A DNA stretch of 64,000 nucleotides from Pneumocystis sp. 'macacae'. Its lineage: Eukaryota > Ascomycota > Pneumocystomycetes > Pneumocystales > Pneumocystaceae. Below the pieces are notes generated by a model. It saw nothing but the letters and a program-made list of their open reading frames with translations. It ran no database searches and was not told the origin of the DNA. A program made the translations under genes and the position numbers. Of the stretch, positions 33,401-43,801 are shown in pieces. Each line of letters starts with the position of its first letter. The first letter of the stretch is position 1. Location of the stretch: NCBI GenBank assembly GCA_018127085.1, contig CM030729.1, positions 62,001 to 126,000 of the forward strand, written 5' to 3'.

Positions 33401-36400
33401 TTTATTTTAAATTGTATATTTGAAAATCATGAGCGCGATGATTATTTATATTTTGCAGATGGAGAAGCTCTTTCTTGTATTGCAGTTGGATGGAAATCTA
33501 TGTATTTGCACAGGTTTCTTGATATGTCTATTTCTTATGTTCCAGAAACTTCTAGGTTAGAGCATATGGATTTTATTTTAAAAAAAGTACTTAAATATAT
33601 AATAAATCCAAAACTTTCCTTAAAAAAAGTATAAAGAAATATTATTATTATTTTGTATTTAATATCTATTAGGCATCAGTAATATGGCTTTTATCTTTGG
33701 TTCAATATTGTGGTGAATCTTTAACTATTCAAGTAATTTTTTGTATTTTATGAATTTTACTAAAGAAATATTAAGGCTAATATTTTAAATATACAAGATG
33801 CTTTTGTAATGTTATTATCAAATAAAGATAGTACGTTTCTATTGTTATTGATATTTATTAATACTCTTTAGGTTTTATTCAAGAATCTGCATCAAAAGGA
33901 TTGAAATTACTTTACGAAAAATGTCCAGAAGAAATAAAATCCGACTTGGTTCGAAATTTGATTTCATGCTTAATAAGTGATAGAAAGAATTATAAAAGGA
34001 TTATTACGTCCGAAACAGAGTTATTTGATTATGAAATTCCTGATGGAGATAATAATCTAATCTCAACATATGGAGATGTATTCTACTATACTTTTTAGTG
34101 TTTTAACTAGTAATAGGTTTGTAGACTAGTGACGGAGGTTGGGAATCCTGAATTGATATATCAATTTCTCAACATTGCATCAAACTCTGCTATTTGGCAA
34201 AGTAGAAAAGGAATTGCTTTTAGCATTAATGAAATTATTTTAAGCGATTTTAATGCTAATATTCTAAAAAATGATATAGAATTGTCCAAAAAATTAATAC
34301 CATGTTTATTTTTGTATAAATTTTACCCAGTGTTAAGTATAAAAAAAATAATGGAGAATATATTTAAGGTTTTTGTTAATTCGGAAAAAATTGTTTTATT
34401 CTATACGGATATTATAAATAGATTATTAAAAGGAATTAGCGATCAATCTTGGCATATTCGCGAAGCAAGTTGTAATGCGTTTGCAGATATTTTTCAAACA
34501 CAAATAGTTAAGAATATAGAACCTTATTTAGATGATATAATAATAATGAACTTACGTAGGATTGATGATGTAGTATTGGACTTTTGAATTTTTTTTATTA
34601 ATTATTATTAGGTAAAAGAAACCGTACGATTATCTGCATCTATTTTATGTTGTTCTATTATATCTTTTATTGTGAAGAATATTGAATCTAAAGATAATGG
34701 AGAAGTTAAAAAAAGACTTATTTTGGAAAAGAGCATTCCTATTTTTTTAAAGAGTGTAAATTCAGATTCACAAGAAATTAAAATGTACTCTTTAGACGCT
34801 TTGACAAAAATATGTAATGCAGGAAAATCTTCTTTGAAACCTTTTATTCCAGAACTCGTTGATAATCTATTAAATTTCCTTACTGAATTAGAGCCACAAT
34901 TTATGAATTATTTAGAATTAAATGTAGATAAATATGATATAACACAAGAACAAGTAAGTGAATATTTTACAAAATTTTATTTATTAAATTTTCTGAAGCT
35001 AGATGATTCAAGAGTTTCTTTGCTTAGAGTATCACCAATACTTAATGCTATTGAATATTGTATAGATCAACTTGATGAAGATGTAGTTCAAGAAACTATG
35101 GTTATTCTCCTTAGTAATACATTAAAAGCAGTTGGACTTCCTACAAAGGTATTTTATCTTTCCTAACATGAATGTATTATAAAGAGTTATAGCTTGCATG
35201 TTCTAGACTTATTATAAGTATTATTTTAAAAAAAAGAGATTATGTTTCTTCATATGCAAGTGATATATTTAAGACTTTTCATGCATGTCTTTTTGATAGA
35301 AGTCATACTGTAAGGATATCTTTTTCCACCTCTTTAGGATATATAGCACGTATTGCATTGGATAAAGATTTGGTATTTTTAAATTCGAATTTGAAAAAAA
35401 TGTATTTTGAAGAAGAAGGTATATTGATAAATTTTCAAAACAGTATTAATTTTTTAAGATGAGAAAAAATTAATAACTATTGCTTTCGTATATAAACATA
35501 TATCCACTTATGCAAATGAGAAATTTGTAGCATTGTTTTCTGTATTTCTTCCAATTATATTTTTGGGTAAACATGATCTATTTGAAAGTGTTCGTTCTTT
35601 ATTTAATGAAATTTGGGATGAAAATACTGGATGTAGTAGTTCAATAACTCTTTATCTGGAAGAGATACTTGATTATATACTTGTTGGTTTGGAAAATAAT
35701 TATTGGAGATCAAAAAAGATATCAGCAACTGCTCTTATTCAAGTGATTAAGGCTTCACAGATAGATAAATATTTAAATAAATTTATTCCACTTCTTATGG
35801 ATATTCTTCGAGGAAAGTTTTGGAAAGGTAAAGAAACTGTTCTTGATGCATTTATTACTTTGCTTTTTTATAATGAAAATTATTTATTGAATAAGGAAAA
35901 GTTAATCCAAGAAACATTTAATGTATTGATTTTTTTCTGTATAATTTTTTATATTGATAATTAATAGATTTTGGTTCGTGAAATAAAGAGAAATGATATT
36001 AATTACAAAAGACATGTTTTACATAATTTCAATAGATTTATCGAGTCTTATCCAAATTTTGAAAGTTTTGAAAATATTTATTTAATTATAGAAAATTTTA
36101 TATCTAATGATTCAGAAAAAATACAGATATTTGAAGATAATGAAATTTCAAAACCGATGTGAGAATTTTTTTGTAATAAATATTTTCTTATTTTATTTAG
36201 AAGGTTAATTCTTCGTGAATATGGTTTAAAAATAATTGCAAATGTTTTTAATTTAAAAAGTGATAGAATATGTATTAAATGAATTTCTGTTATCTTTAAT
36301 AATTATTATTTATAGATACTCACTATTTAGAATTGGTAAGAATTTGGAAGGAAAATATTGAATCAGCAACGTGGAATATACAAATAGTAATATGTCAATC

Positions 36401-36689
36401 TATTCAGAAAATCTTTAGGAAAAACTTTTTAGACATTTATTTACTCGATCAATTAAAAAACAGTAGTGTCTTATTAGATAATTGGAACATAATTTATTAT
36501 TCTCTTTGTAACAAAAATTATAAAAACGTACGTAGTGAGGCTGTGAAGGCTGCAAAAACATTTATAGAATCGTTAAAAAACTGCAATAATCACGAATTAA
36601 AATCTAAGATTTCTACTGATCTTGATGAACTTAAGTTAACAGAAGTATCCCCAATGATCAAAATTGAATTAGAACACATTGATTTTTAG
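30476..36689 (+). CDS. ECM29: Proteasome-associated HEAT-repeat protein Ecm29
   Basis: Ecm29 binds the 26S proteasome, steadies the core/regulator contact and acts in quality control. ATG 30476 gives MADKELKL, and the first intron 30499-30538 (40 nt, branch CTAAT) joins to LNGVEFHLALADTDIKLENI, with LLKLASPHDIVRKKVVQIC next. This is the family N-terminus. The rest is a long series of HEAT-type helices, for example SIEKVVELLILFTRD, ARSKH-like QFISKHASILSLGYLL, GFIQESASKGLKLLYEKCPE, GISDQSWHIREASCNAFADI, YSLDALTKICNAGKSSLKPF, GLENNYWRSKKISATALIQV and NYKNVRSEAVKAAKTFIES, ending LEHIDF, TAG 36689. It is the largest gene in the window with about 15 exons; the two longest are 30925-31851 and 31853-33634. 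Confidence 0.93.
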
Positions 36690-37038
36690 AATTAGTAATC
36701 GTTTTCTATAGTTATGAATATTGGAAATTAGCGTGACATATATTAATATATTTAATTTATCGATTATAGATTTAACTTCTATAAATAATAATTCTGTTCT
36801 GGTTATGAATTAATTGAGAAATGTATGTTTTTCTGATAGTTGAAAAAATAATATAAAATTGTAATATTGAAGAATGATGATTCATAGATTAAAGCTTCTT
36901 GCAATTTCCATCCATATTTTGCTTTTTATATGATATGTGAATTATGAATCAAGTTATTAATTAGTATTTAAAATTTCAAACATAGTGCAGCGTAAAATAT
37001 GATTCCTAGTTTCTTTATATTACTAACGTATGAAAAGA
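36690..37038. other. Convergent spacer ECM29/SPP2
   Basis: About 0.35 kb, AT-rich, between two convergent 3' ends. No gene is seen. Confidence 0.4.
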
Positions 37039-38235
37039 TTAATGCTTATCTTTATGGTGATTATAAATTTTGTTTCTATGTCTGTTTGTGCGGTAATAAT
37101 GTTCATACTGATTTGAATTCTTTCCTGTAGAATGATTTGAATGATATCGATCTCCATCATAATCTTTATATTTTCTATCATCTCTATATTCTTTGTAAGG
37201 ATAATAAATATTGTTTTTTTCCGCTGAGTTATTTCTAATTTCTTCTGGAGATTCTTTGGATGTACTTTTTTGATGGACTTTTGATTCATTTTTTGCTAAT
37301 GTTTCATATATTATTTCCCCTGTTGCTTTGTTGATTTTTAAAACAGGAATATACGTTTTGTCAACTCTCTGTTTAGTAATACCTTTTCCCCACGCACCCA
37401 ACTCATCTAATTCTTGTGCATTATATTCTTTTGCACCAATACCCAAAAATTGAGCCCTTCGAACAACTTTAACAGGTTTTATATTTAGATGCTTGTTTCT
37501 TCCAATTCCTTCACCTTCTTTCCAACCCATACCTCGTAATAAAGCGTTACCAAATTCTTCAACTGGAACATTCTCATATTCTTCTAAAGTTGAGGGATCT
37601 GGTAAAGATACTATATCTATTTTATATAATTCGTCTTCTGTCAAGCGTCGAGTATTTGTTTTCCAGTCCGTATTAGAAGCTATCATAGGTAATATAAGGT
37701 TTGAGTCTGTTTTTCGTTCTTCTGCTTCAGCTAATAATGCTTCAATAGCACGTTCATCTTCAGTAGCTTCTTTTTTAATGATGCTTTCAGTATCATAAGA
37801 TTCTATTTTTACTCGTTCAGATGGTATTTCTGTTTGTCTAGATGATATTTCTTTTTTTGAATTAATAAATGTTAAACCATATGTTTGCATATTTTCTTTT
37901 GTCTCATGCAAAACTTCATCTTTTTGTTTTAATGGTTCTTTTTTAGTAAATAGAGATAATGCTTCTTGATGCTTTAGTATTTCTTGTCTCCAGTCTCTAT
38001 TCTTTAGTGGAGGAATCATTAAAAGACCTTTTTTGACATTTTTTTCTGGGTTTAAAGATAAAGCACCAGATTGATCAAATCCTGTAAGTAGTTCATCTTT
38101 AACTTGCTCTTCTTCTTCTTCTGAGTCATTTTTAAGTACTGTTTTTTTTGTATATGTTGATTCTGGTTTTTTCCATTTTTGAGTATTTTTTATTGATTGA
38201 AAAGAAATACAAAACGGTTCTGTAGATTCTTTCAT
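37039..38235 (-). CDS. SPP2: G-patch splicing factor Spp2 (GPKOW)
   Basis: Spp2 stimulates the helicase Prp2 before the first splicing step through its G-patch. It is one uninterrupted exon of 398 aa, unusual in this intron-rich setting. N-terminus MKESTEPFCISFQSIKN, an acidic run EEEEEQ, then LPDPSTLEEYENVPVEEFG leading into the G-patch at about residues 230-275: GNALLRGMGWKEGEGIGRN, then RAQFLGIGAKEYN. The tail is charged and Tyr/Arg/His-rich (YRDDRKYKDYDGDRYHSNHS). The start is ATG 38235, and the stop is 37039. The YENVPVEEFGxALLRGMGW context is specific to Spp2/GPKOW among G-patch proteins. Confidence 0.92.
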   Translation of the reverse strand: MKESTEPFCISFQSIKNTQKWKKPESTYTKKTVLKNDSEEEEEQVKDELLTGFDQSGALSLNPEKNVKKGLLMIPPLKNRDWRQEILKHQEALSLFTKKEPLKQKDEVLHETKENMQTYGLTFINSKKEISSRQTEIPSERVKIESYDTESIIKKEATEDERAIEALLAEAEERKTDSNLILPMIASNTDWKTNTRRLTEDELYKIDIVSLPDPSTLEEYENVPVEEFGNALLRGMGWKEGEGIGRNKHLNIKPVKVVRRAQFLGIGAKEYNAQELDELGAWGKGITKQRVDKTYIPVLKINKATGEIIYETLAKNESKVHQKSTSKESPEEIRNNSAEKNNIYYPYKEYRDDRKYKDYDGDRYHSNHSTGKNSNQYEHYYRTNRHRNKIYNHHKDKH

Positions 38236-39358
38236 TTAAAAATTAGTTATTTTTTCGCATTATTCTTTTTTTAGTAAAAAGTTTTTTTTATTTATAAAAT
38301 AGTTAAATTTATGAATGGTTTTTTGATGTTGATCTGTAAATTTGTAATATTAGTGATAGACGTATGTTTTGCAGAGAAAATATAATTTAATAAGAAAAAG
38401 AAAAAGGCATCTATCAATTAGATTTTTAAGAAATAATGCAAAAAAACATTATAGAATTTATAAAAAAAATTAATATTTTTAAAAAAAACAAAGACTAGTA
38501 TTTTATGTTAATTGGGCTTTTAAATTTAGTGTTTATCTTTTTAATATTTGTTTGTTTTTTTATATAAAAAATGATATTCAAAATGTGTAATTTAAAAGAA
38601 TTAATTGTATTTTTTCATTTTTATTTAAATAAATAAAATGATATTTTTGAAGTATATGTATTATTTTTACGTTGATTTATAATTATAAAATGATGTGATC
38701 AATATTTTTATAGAGTTAGTATTTTAATTTTTTAGAAAATGAAAAAATTAAGTTTAAATATTATCGAAAAGAATTTATATTATATAATTATATTTTCTAA
38801 TATATAATTTTTATGGAGTTTAAAAATTTTTGCAATGTTTAATCTTTTTTTCAATACATATAATATTTTGATAAATTTTAAATCATAAAGATTTGATTTT
38901 TATAATTAAAGATATTGGTGTTGTATTATTGAGTATTTTTAGACATAAAATTTATATTTAAAAAGAAATTTTGAATGATCTACAACGAATTTATTGATTA
39001 ATTTTTTCTTAGATATATTTTTAGATACAATTTCTATTTAGAAATTGTTTGGCAAAAAAATAGGTTATATTTTGTATTATAATACTTTAAAAATTTTTTG
39101 ATAAATATTTTAAAGTAAAATATTTCTTATGATTTATATTGAATTTAATTTAGAAGATTTAACTATAAACGATAGAATTATGGATTAATCTAAAATTTGA
39201 CATTATTTAAAATAATAAATTTCTAATGTGTTATAGTACTATAAATCTGTTTTTAGAAATTATTCTCATTATTTGATAAATATCTTTTAAAATAAACAGA
39301 TATTATAAATTATCAAAGTATTTTTATTTGATAAAAAACGTTAACTAGTTGAATTATT
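38236..39358. other. AT-rich gene-poor stretch, 1.1 kb
   Basis: Upstream of SPP2 and downstream of RRN10. It is dominated by A/T with frequent TTTAAAATAT-like words and no ORF of note. I see no RNA gene or tandem repeat. Confidence 0.45.
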
Positions 39359-39815
39359 TCATATATCTTCTGTTTGTTCAACAAACATTTTTTCTCCATC
39401 TCCAATAAGTGTAGTTACTGTTTCTTCTATTAAAATACCTTGAAAATTTTCACTTAATATTTATAAAATCATCTACATACCTAATGCGAGTAATGCAGTT
39501 TCATCTAAACTTTCAAAAAGAGACGGAAAAGGATATCTCATACTAAAACTCGTAACATAGTTATTCAATGCATAAAGAAGTCCCTTTATTATATCAATAA
39601 TTTGTTTATATATCTTTTGTTCCGAAAAATCGTACAGAATCTGGGAGCTGTTCAGTTTGATCTGTTGATCTTATTTTAAGATATTCATCAGGGCCTCGAG
39701 GTCGTTGTTTTCTAAAACGAGGTAATTCTGATGCACTTGATGGTCGAGTATATTTATGAGGAGGAAATATATTATCGGATACTGCATCATAAACTGTTGA
39801 ATGTCGCTTTTTCAT
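39359..39815 (-). CDS. RRN10: RNA polymerase I upstream activating factor subunit, Rrn10 family
   Basis: In yeast Rrn10 is part of UAF, which recruits Pol I to rDNA promoters. Start ATG 39815 (MKKRHSTVYDAVSDNIFPPH), introns 39584-39635 (52 nt) and 39439-39480 (42 nt), giving 120 aa. Key segment: GLLYALNNYVTSFSMRYPFP, SLFESLDETALLALGILIEE, TVTTLIGDG. The block xxLFESxDETALLALGxLIEE is like the conserved core of the Rrn10 family. The rest diverges, so the call is likely, not certain. A simple ORF reading would end at 39606 (FFGTKDI) and miss this domain. Confidence 0.7.
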
Positions 39816-41617
39816 TATTAATTGTAGATATAAAAAGTATTTGGTTTTTTTATTAAAAACTTAAAAACTTATGTCTATAAATATTATTATAAAAACAAAC
39901 AAAAATGAATAAAAATACGTTTCATTAATACTAAAGTTTAATGAATGAGATCTTAGTAAAAATATTTTATGATTATTTTTTGAATATCGTAATGACGTTT
40001 GATGAGTTACGTAAAAAATGTTTAAATTTTTTTTTGTAATTTTGAACATTTTTTAAAAATAATTTTCCCTTTAGAATACCTTTATATATATAATTGTACT
40101 TGTTTTTATATTAAAAGTATAATATATTTGATAGATTTTATATTAAACCGTATAAAAATCTGTATTTTTTATGGATAAGAATTAGAAAGATTTAATTAAA
40201 AACAAGTATGGTTCTTATTTTTATTTAAAAATATTTTGGATTGTTTTTTGGTTTTTTTTTTTTTTAAAACAAAATTATTAATATGCTTATGGGATTTTAA
40301 GATTATGAATATTGAAAAATTGAAAATTAATTCTATCTCTTCTTATTTTTATTTTCGAATGTATATTTCATACATTTGATAATTCAAAGTTTTTATAGTA
40401 ATCTGAGTAATAGATGTAATCAAAAAAGAATATTTAAGTTTTTTTTATTTCTTTTAATTTACATATAATAAAATTTTATAAGAATTTTAATTAAAAACCC
40501 TTGGTAAATTTAATTTTAAAAGTAATTTAACTAGTAAAAATATATTTGATTGTAGTGAAATATCTTTTTGAAACGAATGATACTTTAATAGATATTTTGT
40601 TACTTAGTATAGATAATTAAGTTAGTGTTTAATATTTATTTGAATAGATCCTTTTTTTATATTTTTGTTTTTAATATTACCGAAATTTCTTAAAATAAAT
40701 TCATTATTTATAAATGTTTTTGAATATTTTTTGATGGATTTTGAAATTCCTATTAAATATTTATGTTTTATATTCTATAAATTATTTGTTAAAAACTACT
40801 TAAGATATTTTAATGAGTGATTCAATTGAAAAATTTAAAATTAAGTTTATACTTATTAAATTTCAGGTTTATAGCATTTTTTTGTTAGAATCTTCTCATT
40901 TATGTTTAAACAATATTTATCTGTTTAAATTTATTATATAAAGATAATAAATACTGTGTTTAGATAGTATATCGGTTGATTATATAATATTATATTTTTT
41001 CCCTTCTCATGAACAGAAAAAAAACTGTTATATTTTTGTTAAAATTATTTATTTGCTTGTAACGTAATATTCTTATTTATTTACAGAAAAGATTTAATTT
41101 TATAAAATTATTAAATATTGCAAGATTTTAAAAAAAATTATTTATGAATTTATTGTTGACTTTTACATATTTTGGATGTAAATTTTGTTATTATGCAAAC
41201 TTTAATTGAAAGAAGCTTTTTGTAAAGGCTATACATAAATGATAAAAATTGAATTTTACAGATTGAGAAAATTTTTAGTCTGATAAATGTTAAGTTTTCT
41301 CTATAAGAAACTAATATTTGTGATATATGGGTATTTTTAAATGTTATTTAGATTATATTTCATATGATAATTTATCTTTATTGGTAAGTATAAATATTTG
41401 AATAAAATATATTATTAAGTACACTAATTAAAATTTATTTTTATTTTTTATAATTTAAAATATTTATTTTTAGATAGTTTTATTAAATATTTTAAAAATA
41501 ACTGTGTAATTTATTTTTTGCTTAAAATGTTTTTTCATATAATCTATATTCAATTTCATATTTTTTTCTGTAGACACTTTTGGTTATATTTATGATTTTT
41601 TTAATTATTTCTAGACG
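39816..41617. other. AT-rich gene-poor stretch, 1.8 kb
   Basis: The longest apparent non-coding stretch in the window, between the 5' ends of RRN10 and the SOD-fold gene. Composition is extreme A/T with long T and A runs (for example near 40250-40265). I find no ORF above 60 codons with realistic composition, no tRNA-like B box and no repeat unit. A diverged RNA gene cannot be excluded by eye. Confidence 0.5.
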
Positions 41618-42594
41618 ATGTCTAGGACAATTATGTTTTACTTAACAAAACAATGGACATTTTTGTCTAATATAAAACAGGTTTTTGTGTATTTCTGAAA
41701 ATTTTACACCCTATTTTTACTTGTTATTAGACTTTGCATATTTCTATTCGTTGTTTGACACATCAAGTACCTTCTCTTCATTTACCATGGAAATGGGAAA
41801 AAGATGGGTTTCCGCCTTTATTTTCATCTAAAGGTTTAGAAATTGCGTATTTTCATAAACAAAAGTATCACTTGGATGAATTGAATAGATTTATTAAGGG
41901 TTTTTTTGTTTCTAGATAATACTATTAGACTAATTAATGTTCTAGGTACGGTTTATGAAGATATAGGCGATGTTGAAAGTATTGCACACCAGTCTGCGTA
42001 CAATGCATCACATTCATATATCTATAATCATGCTTCACAAGCTTTTAATAACCATTTTTTTTTTTTGGGCTTGGTATATCTTGACTGATTACTATTAGTA
42101 AATTAATTGTAGTTTAGAAGACAATAAAAGAACAAGTAGAACTTCGATCGGATTTTTTGGAACATATTATATCTAGTTTTGGTGATTTCCTTAGTTTCAA
42201 GGAACTTTTTATTCATACAGCACTGGCTATGTTTGGATCAGGTTGGATATGGCTTGTACACGATTTGGCCGAGCAAAAATTGAGAATTTTTCCAACCTTT
42301 AATGCTGGCCAACCGTATCATGAAAGACGTTCTGTTGCTCAAGGATTGAGTATAGGGCAACCAGCATTTCAAGCGCCAGTAAATATCCATGAAAAGCACA
42401 CAGAGACATTGTTAGTGCCTCTTTTGACTGTTAACTGTTGGGAATATGCGTGGATACATGATTACGGTGTTTTTGGAAAAGAAACGTATTTACGTCGTTG
42501 GTTTGATTGTATTAATTGGGAGATCGTAGTAGAACGTCAGGCTAACATATGGAAAACAACTGATGCAAATGCTATATCGTTAGATGAAGCATGA
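41618..42594 (+). CDS. Mitoribosomal small-subunit protein with superoxide dismutase fold (mS42/mS43)
   Basis: The Fe/Mn-SOD-like proteins Mrp1 and Rsm26 are structural parts of the fungal mitochondrial small subunit. ATG 41618: MSRTIMFYLTKQWTFLSNIK is a targeting-type N-terminus; intron 41681-41730 joins TLHISIRCLTHQVPSLHLPW. Then HKQKYHLDELNRFIK-GTVYED, HASQAFNNHFFFLGL, ALAMFGSGWIWLVHD, NCWEYAWIHDYG, YLRRWFDCINWEIVVERQ. In real SODs the C-terminal metal ligands are in D-x-W-E-H-A; here they read N-C-W-E-Y-A, so Asp and His are lost and the enzyme is expected to be inactive. Two more introns lie near 41896-41945 and 42074-42119. I cannot decide between mS42 and mS43. Confidence 0.85.
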
Positions 42595-42741
42595 AGTAAG
42601 ATCTCTGTGATATTAAATAGGAAATTTATACTTATTTTATAGATAATAATGGGTTTTTTTTTATTTTTTATCTTTTCGATAAAAACTGCCTATGCTTTAA
42701 AAATCTATTGTTTATGATATGCGATATATAGCTTTTTTATT

Positions 42742-43071
42742 ATGAGACAGACACGGCTTGATCTCATTCTAAATCAGAAGTTTCTTTTGTATACGTTTGT
42801 TGGACTTGTTACATTAGCAGTTACTTTTTATTTATGGTCACCTTATGAAGTTCTACCAGGTACTTTTCAAGGAAAAAAAATATATAGGGTTAATTAGTGG
42901 AATATAGATAAATGGACTGATGATATATTGAAAGATTGGTTGCTTAAAGTAAATTTTTAATTTATTTTTTTTCTTTTGATTATTATTTGATAGAATCATA
43001 TTTTTTTTGAAGAAACAGATGATAGAGAAACATTATTAAAAAAAGTGAAAACAGCGATGAGAAGTCTATAA
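42742..43071 (+). CDS. Small single-pass membrane protein with one Ish1/Msc1-type motif
   Basis: Introns 42860-42907 and 42949-42993 give a 78-aa product. N-terminus MRQTRLDLILNQKF, then one membrane span LLYTFVGLVTLAVTFYL, then a charged helix pair: DKWTDDILKDWLLKNHIFFE followed by TDDRETLLKKVKTAM. This W-s-x-x-x-L-k-x-W-L ... R-x-x-L-l-x-x-v pattern is that of the stress-responsive Ish1/Msc1 repeat, normally present several times in nuclear-envelope proteins. Here there is only one copy, on a very small protein. Location and function are unknown; the domain call is by pattern. Confidence 0.6.
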
Positions 43072-43801
43072 ACTAGTATATTAATGTATAGATACATATA
43101 AAAGTGTTTGGAATGGATTAACATCTAAATAATTATTTGAAAATTATTTGAACGTAGTATAAATATATAATTACATATATACTTATATACTTGGTTTTTT
43201 CAAAAATTTGCTTTAGTATTCCAGTAGATATACAACCAGTTAGGAGTATTTAATATGTTTTCCGTTCTATTTTGTTATGAGGTGATTCAATAGACTACAA
43301 TATTTAGTTGATATAGTTAATTATGGTTTGAAGTTTATATTGTAGGATAATTTAAAAACTTTAATATATTTAAGATTTTCCTTAAATAATATATTTTTAT
43401 GTTGTCTTATATATTTATATTGTTACTGTAAATGTATTTTTTTTAACTGTTAAAATACAAAATTTTAAAAAAATAAATCTTTGAATGTACCCTTGCTATA
43501 GTCCACATAAACTTTATGCTTATGCTTAGTAGATCTGATACTCGGGAAAATGTTTAAAACATATTTTTATTCTAGCACAACATCAGTGTCCAACATTATG
43601 ACTTTTAAATGAAGGAGTATCAAATTGTGCATAAGAAAACTAAGAAACAACGGACTAAATTTCTTATACTTTTTCCGTAATAATCCTATTCATTTGAAAA
43701 CTTTAAATTTAGAAATGTCAATAAAAATATACATTAGATTGAATCGAAAATGTGCAAGTGCATATGAAAGCAAACTTTTTATGATAATAAAAATAATATA
43801 A
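43072..43801. other. Intergenic region, 0.73 kb
   Basis: Convergent side of the Ish1-motif gene and CYM1. The part at about 43490-43720 is less AT-extreme than its surroundings but has no open frame; it could hold an untranslated RNA. I found no match to tRNA, U1, U2, U5 or U6 signatures. Confidence 0.4.

Noticed and set aside
37493..37798. 101-codon plus-strand ORF inside SPP2
   Set aside because: Antisense shadow of the G-patch coding sequence.
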